DNA from: Parascedosporium putredinis | Lineage: Eukaryota; Ascomycota; Sordariomycetes; Microascales; Microascaceae | Reading direction: 5' to 3' | Length of the DNA: 64,000 nucleotides | NCBI GenBank assembly: GCA_949357655.1 | Contig: CASHTG010000014.1 | Location: forward strand, 124,001 to 188,000 | Shown: positions 45,319-58,342 of the stretch, piece by piece | How positions within the stretch are numbered: the first letter of the stretch is position 1 | Layout: every line of letters starts with the position of its first letter | Notes under the pieces: generated by a model | Seen by the model: only the letters and a program-made list of their open reading frames with translations | What the model was told of the DNA's origin: nothing | Database searches by the model: none | Translations under genes and position numbers: made by a program

Positions 45319-47985
45319 TATTAACTACTCTTATTTAGTAAGTAACCTTTTAGATAATACTAATTATAGTAGGAGATAGATTATCCTCTATTTAAATACC
45401 CTTAGTAAATAAAGAATAGATAGTGAAAATAATCTAGGAACTATAGGTAGAGAAAGAAAAACTTATTACTAATAATAAAACTAAGATTAAAGAACTTATA
45501 ATAATATAAGCTAGAGTCTTTACTTTAGAATATACTAATATTATAGAAGGCTTAATTAAAGCCTTAACTATAGCTTAGAAGGAAATAGCTACTAAAATCA
45601 CTAAACCTAAGATACCTTTCTTACTACTAGAGAAGTTCTTAGGAGAATAAGGAAAGCTCTAAAGCTTCCTTACCTATATAAAGGTATATTATAACTACTA
45701 TAATATCTAAATAGATAATACTAAAATACTAGCTACTATAAATAACTTAAAAAGAGATACTACTATTTAGTTTAAACCTATACTAAGAGACTATTATAAA
45801 AATACTCTATTAAAGTAAAATAAAAATACTAAGAGGATCTTTAAAGATTATAGGAAATAGAGGAAGCTATTAATGGAGTATTTAGAGACCTTAATAAGGA
45901 TAAGTCTATATAATAATAACTTTAGGAGATCTAATAGAAGATATCTATATTAGAGTATATTAGTAGGTTTTAATAAATTATAATATACTTTAACTAAGAT
46001 AATAAACTTATAATTATATAATTCTATAAAGGACTTAAAGAAGAGGTAAAAGATAAGATTACTAAGGTTATAGATATACCTAATAACCTTAGAGAGTATA
46101 TAGACCTTATAGTTAAAATTAATAACTAACTATATATATAATAAATAGAGAAATAATAATAAGGCCTATAAAGCTACTTACTAGTTAGATAAACTAACTA
46201 AGCTAATAGAGGAAGATAATAAAATAGTAATACCTCTTAGGGAATATATATTAGACCTATAAAACTAGATATAACCTAGAAAAATAATAAGATACCTCTA
46301 AGTAAGAATAGAGAGTATTTTAACTATAGTAAACTAGGCTACTATATATAAAAATACTAAAGTAAGACTAGTAATAACTTTAGAAATAGAAAGAAAATAT
46401 AGAAACCTATATTTATAATAAGATAGAAGGAATATAATAAATAAATTAAAAAGTAAGGAAGTATTAATAAGCTACCTAACTATTATATTATATATTAGAT
46501 AGTATATTATAATAATAACTACTATATATATTAAGATAGTAAGGATAGAGTAGGATATTATTTTAAGAAATCTAAGTAATTTAAAATAATAACCTATTAG
46601 TAGACCTATAATCTATATAAATAACTTTAAGACCTACCTAATATATAGTATAAAGAAATTCTATAGGAATACCTTTTAGAGGTAGTAGAACTATACCTAT
46701 AAGAAAGTAAACTAGAATAACTAGTAAAATAAAGCTAAGCTTAAGTTATTAAGTTTATTAAATAAACTAAAAGATTAAAATTAAAAGACTATAATTAGGA
46801 AAAGTTAGAAAGCTTAGAAGGAAACTTTAAAGAAGAGTAATATATCTTCTATTAACTTATATAAAAACCTAGAATATAGGAATAAAAGGATATCTAATAG
46901 CTATAAAAGTAATATTTATAAAAGTAAGTAAGAGTAAATAGAGGGTTTAAAGAATACTTTAAGGACCTTATAAACTATATTATAAAATAAGATTAGAAAA
47001 ATATAGAATAATATAACTATATTATCTATAACTTAGAGTACTATACTAGAAGACTTAATAAGATTAAGGAAAATAAAAGAAATACTATATTTATACTCTT
47101 AGATAATATTATTAAGAAAGTTAAAGAGACTAGAAACTAAGTCTAATAGAATAAAGTTAGGATAGAAATAAAACTAGAAAACTAAGAAGATATAGTCTTA
47201 AGAAGACTTTATAAAATAGAATAGTAGGTTATAATATTATAATAGGAATTATAAACCTATTAGAAAATAATATAGTAAAGCTTCTAGAGAGCTTAATAAT
47301 ATATAGGAAAAATTAATAAATAATAGGAAGATTATAATAAAGCTATAAAGGATACTTATATTCCCTATAAAAATAAATAAGAGTATTACTAAAATATACT
47401 TAAAGAAAATATAGAGTAGTTAAGTAACTAAAGTAAATAAGTTACTAGAGTATATTAATAAGTAGCTATATTATAAAAAGAACTTAATAGTATAGAAAAA
47501 TAACTAATTAAAGTATAGTACTATACTATAAAAGATAATATAAAAACTAATAAAGATAACTAAGAAATTAAAGATAAAGTTATAAAATATAAAAACTAAT
47601 AATATTAATAAAGATATAATAGGGACTAAATATTCTTTAATAAATAATAGGAATATTAGGAACTAAGGGAAAAAGTAAGATAGCTATTATAGATCTTAGA
47701 ATAAGTCCTACTATTAGGAAAATAGTATAACCTAATTACTAGAGTAAATAAATATATAAAAGTATTAATAAATACTAAAGAGAAATAGTATTAGAAGGAA
47801 TATAACTTAAATATATAAGATAATAAGTACTTTAAAGTAATAGTATAAATAAGGGGAAAATAGTATAATACCTTAATTAATAGTAATATATAAGGAAACT
47901 TTATCTTATTAGATATAGTAAATAAACTATAACTCCTATAAAACCCTAAATAAGACCTATATATATTAGTAAACTATAAAAAAGT
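45319..47985 (+). mobile_element. Ty3/Gypsy chromovirus, 5' half (gag to protease), RIP-mutated
   Basis: Almost no CA, TG or CG dinucleotides remain and every frame is full of TAG/TAA. The plus-strand reading still shows gag-like sequence, a zinc-knuckle remnant near 46,310-46,360 (EYFNYSKLGYY, from a CFNCGKxGH type), and protease-region sequence near 47,860-47,980. The coding then breaks off at the insertion of a second element and resumes at 58,343. Non-coding today. Confidence 0.8.
47981..47985 (+). repeat. Target-site duplication, left copy (AAAGT)
   Basis: AAAGT directly before the left LTR start TGTTACG; identical AAAGT at 58343-58347 directly after the right LTR end CCTAACA. Confidence 0.85.
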
Positions 47986-48478
47986 TGTTACGACAAAGGT
48001 CATGCCAACTGGCTTGCTGACAACCAAGCTGTCAGGAAGCCATTAGAGAGATAGTGGTATCTCTGGAGTGATCATGGGATCACTCGGTCGCTGCGAGGTT
48101 ACTAATCCTCAAGGGTCACTAGGTATCACTTTCTTATAAGATATAATAGTCATAATAGAAGCTATAGTATCTAATATAAGGTAGTAAAAGGGTTAATTTC
48201 TTCTCTCTAGCTAGTAAGGGATTCCTTCCCTTTTATATCTAGTCTACCCTTATCTACTACTTATAATCACTTACCCTTAGTTTCTACTTATGATCACTAT
48301 CTTAAAGGATAGCTTATAAGGAAGGGTAGCTCTTACTTACTTATCTATGTTCACTGACTAAGCTAGGATTATAAGCTAGTGCTAAGGTTATAGTTCCTAG
48401 TAGGTTAGAATTATAAGCTTATAGGGTCTGTTATCTCTTTACACTACTAGTTAGGTGGTGACCTCTATTATCCTAATA
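47986..48478 (-). repeat. Left (3') LTR of the inserted Gypsy element
   Basis: TGTTACGACAAAGG...CCTAATA. Near-identical over its middle to the right LTR. The first ~140 bp keep C and G (little mutation) while the last ~110 bp are C-to-T and G-to-A mutated. Confidence 0.9.
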
Positions 48479-48490
48479 GTGCCCCCCTTT
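48479..48490 (-). other. Polypurine tract of the inserted element
   Basis: AAAGGGGGGCAC on the minus strand, immediately before the 3' LTR, where plus-strand priming is expected. Confidence 0.7.
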
Positions 48491-50451
48491 CACATAAGAT
48501 TCCTAATATCCTTATCAGGTCTCCCTTTCCTTCTAGCTAGTTTACCTTTTCTTTCCTTCTATCTAATATATTATAGTGTATAGGGGAAGGGGGGTTATAC
48601 TTACTTACTTAAGTATTTATAAAAGAAAAATTTTCTTTTTTTTTTTTTTTTAAATAAGTATATTAAGTTAGTTCTTTTTCTCCTTCCCTCTCTTACTACT
48701 AGCTAGCTATCTTCTAGCTCTATCTGAGGCTCTTTTATACCTTCTGGTGAGGGGTTTCATTCTTATCTTTCCCTTTGGCTAGTTTGGCGACTATACTGAA
48801 TAATTCCTAGGTCTGCTTATCTAGTTTATTATATAGTTCTCGTTAGGCTATAAGTTCTTCCTTTAGCTTCTAAATTTCATTATCATAAGTATCTTTATAT
48901 TGTTTACTAGCCTAGGGCTAGTTATAACTTCCCTGATAGCTTTTGTTATTATGGTTGCTATACTGGTCGTCCAGGTCGTCAGCAATCATAATCATGTTAT
49001 CATTGATGTTGTCATTATAGCTGGTATTTGTGTCGTCGTGTTAGGTGTCTGTTTACTTATCTACTCTGCTTGCGATTCCTTACTTTCGAAATTTTACATA
49101 TTATGATTAGGTTCCTATATATATTACTATTCCTCCTTTTACTATGATTAGAGCTTTATTAATTTCTACTATTTCCTCCTTATTAGACTCCTCCTTATTA
49201 GTAATTACCTTTCCCTTCTCCTTTATAGTGAAGTACTATACTTACTTCCTACTACTCTAGGTTCGCTGACAGGTTTCATAGGGGCTATTAGCTTAGGATC
49301 CCTTATTATTATTGCTAATTTCCTCCTTGTCGCTTTTGAGGTCCTGATCCTGATTCTCCTTAACCTACTTATCTTTATTAGCTGATATTACCTTAGGGTT
49401 TTCGTCATCTCCACTTACTTCCTTATCCTCCTCTATCTTAATCTCCTCTTCTTCTTCTTTAGGTTGAGGTGAGGGGGATACCTTTCTGGCTTGTTTAGTT
49501 AGAGTGGGAGTGCTAGGGTTAGTGCTTTCTCTCTTATAGGGTATTAGGAGTTTCTTACCTAGGAGGAGACCTCTTTCTATAATACCTACCCTATTAAGGT
49601 CCTAGTAGAAGGTTTTTATTAATTTATAATTATCTTAGTAAGCTTAGAGGGCTAGGATAGTTATATAGGTAATATCCTTATAGTCCTTACCTATAAGCTT
49701 AGTATTCTATATCACTTGCACTTTCGCTTTGGTGTTATATATAAGGGGAACGCTAGCCTAGATATATATGGCCTTATGCTTATTATAAAATTCGTCGATT
49801 ACTTTATAGGCTTTATCCTGGTACTCCCCTTTTAGGAAGATATCTTTAACTCTCTTCCTTACTTGCGCTTTTGAACTGTAACTGCTGCCTATATCTTCGT
49901 AGATAACTTTCGCTTTTGGTAGTATATTTAGATATTAGGGTATACTTGCTGGCTTAGGTTTATTATAATAGGAATTTGATTTAAAGTGAAGAAGGGAATT
50001 TATAAATAAGGGTGTTTTTATTTAGTTAGTTAGGCTTGCTTTTATATTTATGATATTATCTAGGTTATATTGTTTTTCCCTAGAGATTTCTTTTCTTATA
50101 TATATTTGTTACCTAGGGAAGTGATCATATGCTATACTATTACTACTTTCTAATTGTTATAGTAGAATGCCTCCTTTATAGTGCTTTATTCCTGCTGTTT
50201 TCATATAGTTACTAGTAGGTTTTTACTTACTGATTTACTCCTTAAGTTATATTATTCTATAGCTTAGTCTCTAGGTTACCTAATAGGTTGTTTGATATTA
50301 GGGTGTTTAGGTTTACTTACTTCCTATATACTAATATATTTATTAGTTTACCTAGGTTTATATTTAATACTATGTTATTCTAGAGTATATCTATTTTCTC
50401 ATCAAGTATCAGTAGTATATAGGCTTCTTATGATAATACTAGCGCTTGCTA

Positions 50452-50640
50452 ACCTACTGTGGCCTATTGTCCTGCTATGGCCTATTATCCTGCTATAGCC
50501 TGCTGTCCTGCTGTAGCTTGCTGTCCTGCTGCTGCTTGCTGTCCTGCTTGTGCTTGCTATCTGGCTGCTTATCGTGCTGATCTCCTTCCTACTAGTGCTG
50601 CTGCTGGCGGGTTTGGCGCCGCTAGCTGGGTAGCTGCTGC
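50452..50640 (-). repeat. Gln-rich tandem repeat in the inserted element
   Basis: Units of about 18-21 bp (CCTGCTGTAGCTTGCTGT type on plus) which read QQDSK / QQDNRP-like on minus, with some CAG changed to TAG. Over 50,461-50,640 there are about 31 TG and no CA on the plus strand. Confidence 0.6.
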
Positions 50641-53399
50641 TATTCCCAGGTCTATATTTAGGTAGCCCTATCCTAGTGTCTATAAGTTCCTACTTACTTT
50701 CAGGGGAGTTGACTATTTATATCTGTGACTTGTATTGCTAAGATGTCTACTCTTAAAGGTCTTGCTGGCTGATTTGCTATATTTGCTGCTAGGCTTTATA
50801 CTACTTGATTTAGTATTTCCGCTGTTCTTTATAAGTCTGGGTGTTATATATATATCTTATTTACTTTCCTTAAGTTATATAAGTTATTGATTTTCTTATT
50901 TAAGTCCCTTCTTTCTTATTATTGGTTTATATTAGTATATATTACTATGATGTTTTAGCTTACCTATACTTTACTTATCTAGCCTTACCTAGCTATCAAG
51001 ATAGTTCCTATACCTGCTATATTCGCCCTATAGTTATTTTAACTTATCTTATATATATAATTATATATTCTATTTTGCTTTTTACTAGTACTTACTAACT
51101 TTTCTTCTAGGCTATATATATAGTAAGGGGGTTTTATAATAAATGAAATATTCCTAGTTAGGGATATTAGTCTTATATATCACTACTATTATATAGTGAT
51201 CACCTTCTACAGTCTCCCTCTCTTTCGCTTTTGTAGTTCTTCCTTTTATACCTCTTCTTCTTTATCTTCCTTCTCTTTTAACTTCCTTTTATATTCTTTG
51301 ATTAGTTCTACTATATTTTCTATATTCTTCACTAGCACCTACTTATTGCTCTTCTCCTGATATCTATTCTATTTTAGTAAGTATTCCCTTCCTATCTTCT
51401 TATCTTAGTGCTTTAGGATTCTTTTAACCTTATACTCTTCCTCTCTATCTATTTTAATTAGGTTTAGGGGTTCTACTTCCCTTTAGAATAGATCACTTTC
51501 CTATAGGGCCTTGAAAATGTGGGCTACTAATATAATAGGGTGAACTTTCTATATCTTTAGGAAATCTAATTCTACTACTAGCTTATATACTATCTATACT
51601 ACCTTAAAAGGTCCTGCTCTGCTTAGTGACTATTTCCTTTTAGCTTACCTGGTAGCTAGTATCCCTTATACAACTTTAGGTAGACTATATCTCCTTTCTA
51701 AAATGTTATAGGTTGGTGTTTTTTGTCGTATTGTAGCTTTGATATCATGCTGGCAATTACTATCAGTACCTCTACTTCCTTATAGTACACTTTCTAGATT
51801 AGGTTAAGTGCTATTACTTACTTACTAGATCTAGTAGCCTCTACTATTGTTCTAAGTACCCCTTTTAGTTTGAATCTAAGTACTAGTATGTTTAGGCTTT
51901 ATCTAATTGGTACCGCCAGCATATTATTCAGGTTAAACTATAGTGCTGGAATTAGATCTACCTAGCTTTTATCTAGGAAGTTTGCTATATAATATTAGAT
52001 AGCAATTTTAATTGTTTGGATTTTTACTCTAAAATCCTATCTATCTATAGATAGTATATAGTTGCTATTAGTTAGGCTATTTATAATAACTTATATACTT
52101 CTATCTAGATTTATAAGGTAAATTTTAGGTTGTGGTTACTGATTATCCTTACTAGTAGCCCCTAATCGCTATAGAATATCATTTTTAGGATTACTAATAC
52201 CTATTTATCTACTTTCCCTTTCTTATTTCCCGCTATTATTAACGTTTTCTTGCTAAAAGTGTAGTTGATTACTAGTAGAGAATCCAAGGTGTTATATCTG
52301 GGTATTATCCATCCTATTCCTATTATTAGAACTGCTGGCATGTCTATAATGAAATCTATGGTGATCATGTGGAATAGTGTTAGTATTGCTGTTATTCTTT
52401 TCATTTCTCTATTTGGCCTTTATCTATTAGTCTAGTTCTGTAGGTATATTAGGTAGTGTTTATAGTATTTCTCGATCTTATTGACTTTTTAGTGAATATG
52501 GAATAGCTTAAGGTTATATAGTATTCTTCTTCTTCTTATATATTACTGATTATTATATACTATTTTTAGAATTATTTATACTACTAGATATAGTATATAT
52601 AATTTCTTATTTCCTTATATATTAATAAAGTATAGTAATCCCTATTCTTCTTTAAATAGTCTGATTAGGATTACTTACTCTTCTCCTCCTTATTCTACCT
52701 CTTTCTTTCTTTTACTAATTACTTATAGAATTTTCTAAAGTTTACTATCCTTTTTATACCCTTCTTAAAATAGCTTTTATATATCCTCTATCATTTATAT
52801 CGTAATTACTTACTTGTTATTGCTTTCTTATTGCTTAGAGGTGTACACTTGCTTTCCTTCTATTTCTATTCTGATATTATGGAGCTCGTCTGGTTGTAGG
52901 TGGTGTGGGCGGTGATCCTTCGCTAGCGCTATCGGTAACCTTAATAGTATATCTGGTACTATATTTAATATTCTAGGGATGTAGAATACTTTAAGGTTAA
53001 ATTATAATAGCTAATTAGCTATATTTGCCAGTTTCAGATTCGCCTTGCTTAAATCTATAGTCTTTAGGGAGGTGTGTTTGATGATTCCTTATGAAGGGGT
53101 GTGGTTAGTAAGTACTACTATTAGGTACTAGTTAGCTCTAACTATCTTCTAGAGTTTTCTAACTCCCTATACTACTATAGCTAGTTCTACCTCTATAGAT
53201 CTGTACTTCTTTTCCACCTCTGATCGCATTCTTAACAGAAAGTAGATAGGTTGCAGCTCTTTCACTAGAATATCCTTACCTAGGATGGACGTTCTGTCCC
53301 AGCTTTCAGCTTAGAGCTAGAATGTATACATGCTGAATGCGATTCCACTTATATCAACCTTGATAAATAGCAGTCATCCTAGGTCTATATAATATAATA

Positions 53400-54700
53400 G
53401 TAATTACTTATAGAGGAAGGATTATATATCTATAAATGCTTTCTTCTCTTCTTCTATAAGAATGAATTTCCTTTTACTTATTAATTTTTTTCTCTATTAT
53501 TTATTTCCTTATCCTAGGATGATTTCTTAGCTTTCCCTAGTGGTTTTTAATTCTATAGTTTTTCTTCTTTATAGTAGAGCTATTCTTATATTAAACTATA
53601 GAATCGTTATCTAAATGAAGGTAGCTATTCTAATATAGTTTTCTAGTCTTTCTAGGTCACTTAGGCATTCTATAATTCTTTAGAATCTGAGTAAGCGATC
53701 GCTGGTCTTCTACTTACTATCCCCATCGATCATATAACTAAGGAATATAATACTCAGGAAGCTAGCAAACGATTTCTCTACTAAAATGTAGATTCTGTTT
53801 TTATTAATGATTTCTAACACTTTTTAAGGTATCTAAGGTATTCTTCCTTATTATCACTGAAGATCATAATATTATCTAGGTATACCTATATAAACTCCCT
53901 ATATTTGAAAAAGAGTCTATCTATATATTATTAAGTGAAGGCTAGTGAGTTTTGAATCCTATTAGTACTATATTTAACCTTTCTAGTCCTTATAGGCTGA
54001 TAACTACTATCTAGTCCTAGTGTTTGTGATAGACTAGTAGCTGATAAAAGAACTTCTTTATATCTAGGCTCGTAAACACTTTCTTCCCTTATAAGGCTTC
54101 GATGATATCCTCCTAACTTAGTAATAGGTATATATTAGGAATCGCCTACTTATTTAAGGGTCGAAGGTCTATTACTGCTCTTCTATCTTATTTCCCTATG
54201 TTAGTCGGTTGATATATGATGAATGATAGGTATATAATTGCTACTGGTTCTTTCTGCTATTCTATCTTTCCTACTTGATATAAGGGGTTATATATTTTAT
54301 CAAGGATTTTCTATTTATTACTTACTAGTGGATACGCCTGAATATTTTACTTCTAATTCTACTATCCTTCTATAAGGTTGATCTATATTTTGTCTTCTTC
54401 CCTTATTAGTATAATACCTCTATCCTTATAGATGATATCATGTTTATCTAAGAGTTCTATTACTTAGAGGGTGAACTAGGGGTTATTATTTACTACTATC
54501 ACCTTCCTTATAGTTTTCATAGTCAGAATGTCTTCTGGTATATTGATGCTATAACTTAGGATTTAGTAATCCTTATCTAGTTGCTGCTATTCCTTTAGGT
54601 AATCTATGCCACCTTCTGCTTCATCGAGATCAGTTTTACTAACTAGTTCTACTATCAGTTTGCCTAGTCTACTTCTTATTTGTAGACTGATTGCGAATAC
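53400..54700 (-). pseudogene. Reverse transcriptase region of the inserted element
   Basis: The minus strand shows NSLAFT, then YIDRLFFKYREFI, then VYLDNIMIFSDNKEEYLRYL around 53,860-54,000. This is the Gypsy order (FGL.NAP.TFQ, then YLDD.L.FS), with the second Asp changed to Asn and many stops. Confidence 0.75.
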
Positions 54701-55057
54701 TTCCTGGCTTTCCTTAAACTTCTTAATCTATCCTAACTATTGACCTACCTTAATTTCTATCTACTTATTTTGTCGGTTAGTGATAGCTGTGATTTTTAGT
54801 GTCTTCTAGTCTATGATTATATAATAGATACCTTCTTATATTAAAGTAAAGGAGTAGATTTATCCTTCACTATTAGTCTAGTTTTAGTGTTCTTTCTCAC
54901 TCTATTAAGGTAGGTTAGTATACCTAATAGGGATAATTCTTTCTAAGTATAGGGGAATCTATATACTATAGGTAGCTATTACTTTCCTTTTAACCTTCCT
55001 TTTCCTCTTAAAGACTTATACCTATATTCTCATACCTTAGAATACTTGAAATTTCAC

Positions 55058-55327
55058 TTACCCTTTATATAAGTTAATTATAGCTCCTATTCTTAGTAGA
55101 AAGTCGTTTCCTAAGAGTAACTTTAGTCCTAGTCCCTTAATGATATCAGTGTTTACTATCGTGTATGCGTTTACTGTTATTCCTCTGATTTCTCCTAGGA
55201 TATAGAAGTTAAAGTTAGCTTCTTCTTTTACTTTGAAATTTGCCCCTATACCTATTATTAGTATTAGTCTTTTTTTCTTTCTAACTATTATGTTCAGGGA
55301 GTTTTCTATTAGCCACTTCCTATCCAC
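55058..55327 (-). pseudogene. Retroviral-type aspartic protease region of the inserted element
   Basis: A 89-codon open frame with LILIIGIGANFKV, YTIVNTDIIKGLGLKLLLGN and DFLLRIGAIINL, the C-terminal (LLLGxDFL) pattern of Gypsy proteases. The catalytic DTGA is not recognisable. One of the few long frames left in the block. Confidence 0.6.
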
Positions 55328-57847
55328 TAGTATAGAGCTTGCACCTATATCTATATAGATTTCAGTTTTAGGACTATCTTTTTGAATTTTATTAATATAT
55401 GGAGGTATATAGTTCTTTAGTCTTCTAGGATTAGGTTTAGAAGTGTTACTAGGTTGATTACTTATCCCTCTTTATAGGGTAAGTTGTCCTTACTTACTGT
55501 CCTTCCTCAGTATTAGTTATCTATTTCCTTCTACTTACTATATCTCCCTTAGTAATGATAGTATAGTCTTTGCTTTAATCGGTATTCCTTTCTATATACT
55601 GCGTAAGTGTTTGCTAACCTTCCTATGTTCCTAGGTTATATGAAGAGATTATACTCACCTTCTTCCTTACTTAAGTTGTAGTTTAGGGGCTGGCTAGTCC
55701 TTATATGTATGATGTCTTTTTTAGGTTCTATTAAGTTATCATCTATACTTATCTCCTCACCTATCATTATAGTGATATATCCTTCCTTTATAAGATTCCT
55801 TTCTTTCTCACTGATGTCTAGGTTATCTTTATAGACTTTCTTAGTAAGGTATATCTTCTTAGGTTCTTTATCCCTTTTTTATACTTCTGGTACTATCTTA
55901 GATATCTTCCTTACCTCCTCTATCTATTATATCTATTAGGGAGGGTAGTCTGTATTACCCTTGCTGTCTTTCTGGCGTATATCTGTTTTATCCTTAGCGC
56001 TATATCGGGGATTCTATCTATATAACCTATTATATGTTATAGCCCTTTCTATCTTTCTATCTTATATCCTAGTTCTTCTGTTAGTGATCTTTTCCTGTCT
56101 AGTTTACTCTAGTTCTATCACCTTTAGTATCTGCTCCTTACTATCATAAGTTTCTACTAACTAGGCTAATCCTTCAGGTTTGGTTTTTCTTATTATAAAT
56201 GATTAGCTAAGTAGTTCTACTCTATCCTCTACTCTTATAATCTATTTATCTACCTTTCCTTTAGGTTATAGTCTGTTGATGATAGCTTATAATATTAGGT
56301 TTAGTTGATTGTATATGGTTACTAGCTAGAGGTGTTTGGTCCCTCTACTACTTACTCTTATATACCTTATATACTATACTATGAAATCTATACTAGTTTC
56401 CCTTACTATATATCTATAATAGAATATTAGTAAGTGGATAACTATTTTTCTACCTTAGTTATAGTAATACTAAACTTATACTATAGTATTCTTATCTATC
56501 TTTCTAGGGTTCCTTATAGTAATTGCCTTTTTCGTCTTGGGATATGATCTTACTCTACTATGTTAGTGCTTTCCCTTATAATAGCTTAGGTATTCCCTGA
56601 TAATCTAGAGAGCCTTTTCTATGCTATCGCTGGCTTCTGCTTTGATAGCGTTCGCGAACAGGGTGATATCCCTGAAGTAGGTTTTGTCCCTATCGATAAA
56701 GTATCCTTATAAGCTATATTTGCTTTCGTCAGCATCTAGCTAGAAAAGTCTAATGTGCTCTACTTACTATCTCCTATTTGTTCCCTCGCTTAGGATTCCT
56801 ATATCTATAGTTCTAGGCTACTACCTACTTATTTATTTTATCATTTCTATAACTATATATAGTAGTACCTCTATTTAGTCTTCTCTAGGTTAGCTTCTAC
56901 TAGCTTACTAGGGTAGAGATCCCTATCTAAACTAGGGGGAATTATAGGTTTATTACTAGGGTCCCTGAAAATTTTCTAGTAAGTTTACTTCTTTAATAGT
57001 CTTATATATATATAGTGTCTTCTTATATTAGTATTAGCGAGATTAGGGAATCATTTCGGTTCTATTTTCGTCAAATCTTATTTAGGTCTTATGAGCTATC
57101 AGTTGGGGGTAGGGGTTTCCTCCTCTTATTATCTATTCTTACTTACTATCTCTACTTAGGAGATACTATACCTAACTAAGTCTAGTTCTTATATTATTTA
57201 ACTATCTATTCCTATTTTTAAGGTTAAAAATAGTTATAGATTAGGCTAGAACTATACTATTACTATAGGCAGTTTAGGATTAGTATTCCTATTTAGGGGG
57301 TCTTATATTATTCAGATTACTTTCCTCGATGGTGTTCGCTTTTATCCTCCTCAGATTCCACTCTTAGCTAGCTTTCTTATTGTAACTGCTACTTAGAAGT
57401 GATTTCTAGTGAGGTATCTCTTGCTGATATCATGCTGGTGGCTCTCTGTCCTACTGAGGATACGCTTTCTCAGTTGATTAGATGGTCTCCTTATTCGGAG
57501 TTGGGAAAGTTCCCTAAGATGTTTCCTGAGGATGATACTATATTAGTTAGTAGCTAGGAATAAGATTAGCTTTAGGTAGTAGCCCCTTACCTTACTTTTG
57601 CTTACTATTTGCTAGCTATCTATCCTGTATGTTTGTCTAGTCTACTATAGAGGCTATCTAGCCTTAGTAGTTAGTCTATAAGAAGGTTTTCTTCTTCTCT
57701 AGGCTTACTATTACTCTAGAAGAGATACTCTCTCTTAGAGTAGTTATTAATATCTACTTAGGAAGAAATTTCTTTCTTTAGTAGCTTCTTAGGGGAAACT
57801 TAAGCTCTACTTAGGAGACTAAGGGTCTTTCTAAGTAATACTACCAC

Positions 57848-58342
57848 TATTATAATAAAAGGTTATACTAACTAGCTTACTGATAACTAAGCTATTAGGA
57901 AGCTATTAGAGAGATAGTAGTATCTCTAGAGTGATTATGGGATCACTTGGTCGCTGCGAGGGTTACTAATCCTTAAAGGTTACTAGGTATCACTTTCTTA
58001 TAAGATATAATAGTTATAATAGAAGCTATAGTATCTAATATAAGGTAGTAAAAGGGTTAGTTTCTTCTCTCTAGCTAGTAAGGGATTCCTTCCCTTTTAT
58101 ATCTAGTCTACCCTTATCTACTACTTATAATCGCTTACCCTTAGTTTCTACTTGTGATCACTATCTTAAAGGATAGCTCATAAGGAAGGGTAGCTCTTAC
58201 TTACTTATCTATGTTCACTAACTAAGCTAGGATTACGAGCTGGTGCCAAGGTCATGGTTCCTGGCGGGTTGGAATCGTAAGCTTGTGGGGTCCGTTGTCT
58301 CTTTGCGCTGCTAGTCAGGTGGCGACCTCTGTTGTCCTAACA
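57848..58342 (-). repeat. Right (5') LTR of the inserted Gypsy element
   Basis: Starts TATTATAATAAAAGG (mutated TGTTACGACAAAGG) and ends GTTGTCCTAACA. The first ~110 bp are mutated; the last ~125 bp are intact, the reverse of the left LTR. Confidence 0.9.

Larger units (their letters stand above)
47986..58342 (-). mobile_element. Complete Gypsy-type LTR retrotransposon inserted in the first
   Basis: 10,357 bp flanked by AAAGT duplications, with LTRs of about 493 bp that begin TG and end CA. The polypurine tract lies next to the left LTR and all pol motifs read on the minus strand, so the right LTR is 5'. On that strand: gag region about 57.8-55.9 kb, aspartic protease near 55.3-55.06 kb, RT near 54.6-53.4 kb with VYLDNIMIFSD (from YLDD) at about 53,860, then RNase H and integrase regions to about 51.5 kb, and a Gln-rich tail near 50.5 kb. 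All frames are broken by RIP-type changes. Gag, RNase H and integrase limits are inferred from order, not from clear motifs. Confidence 0.85.

Noticed and set aside
50459..50665. Ala/Cys/Pro-repeat small protein on the plus strand
   Set aside because: It is the antisense of a Gln-rich repeat in the retrotransposon; TG retention keeps the frame open.
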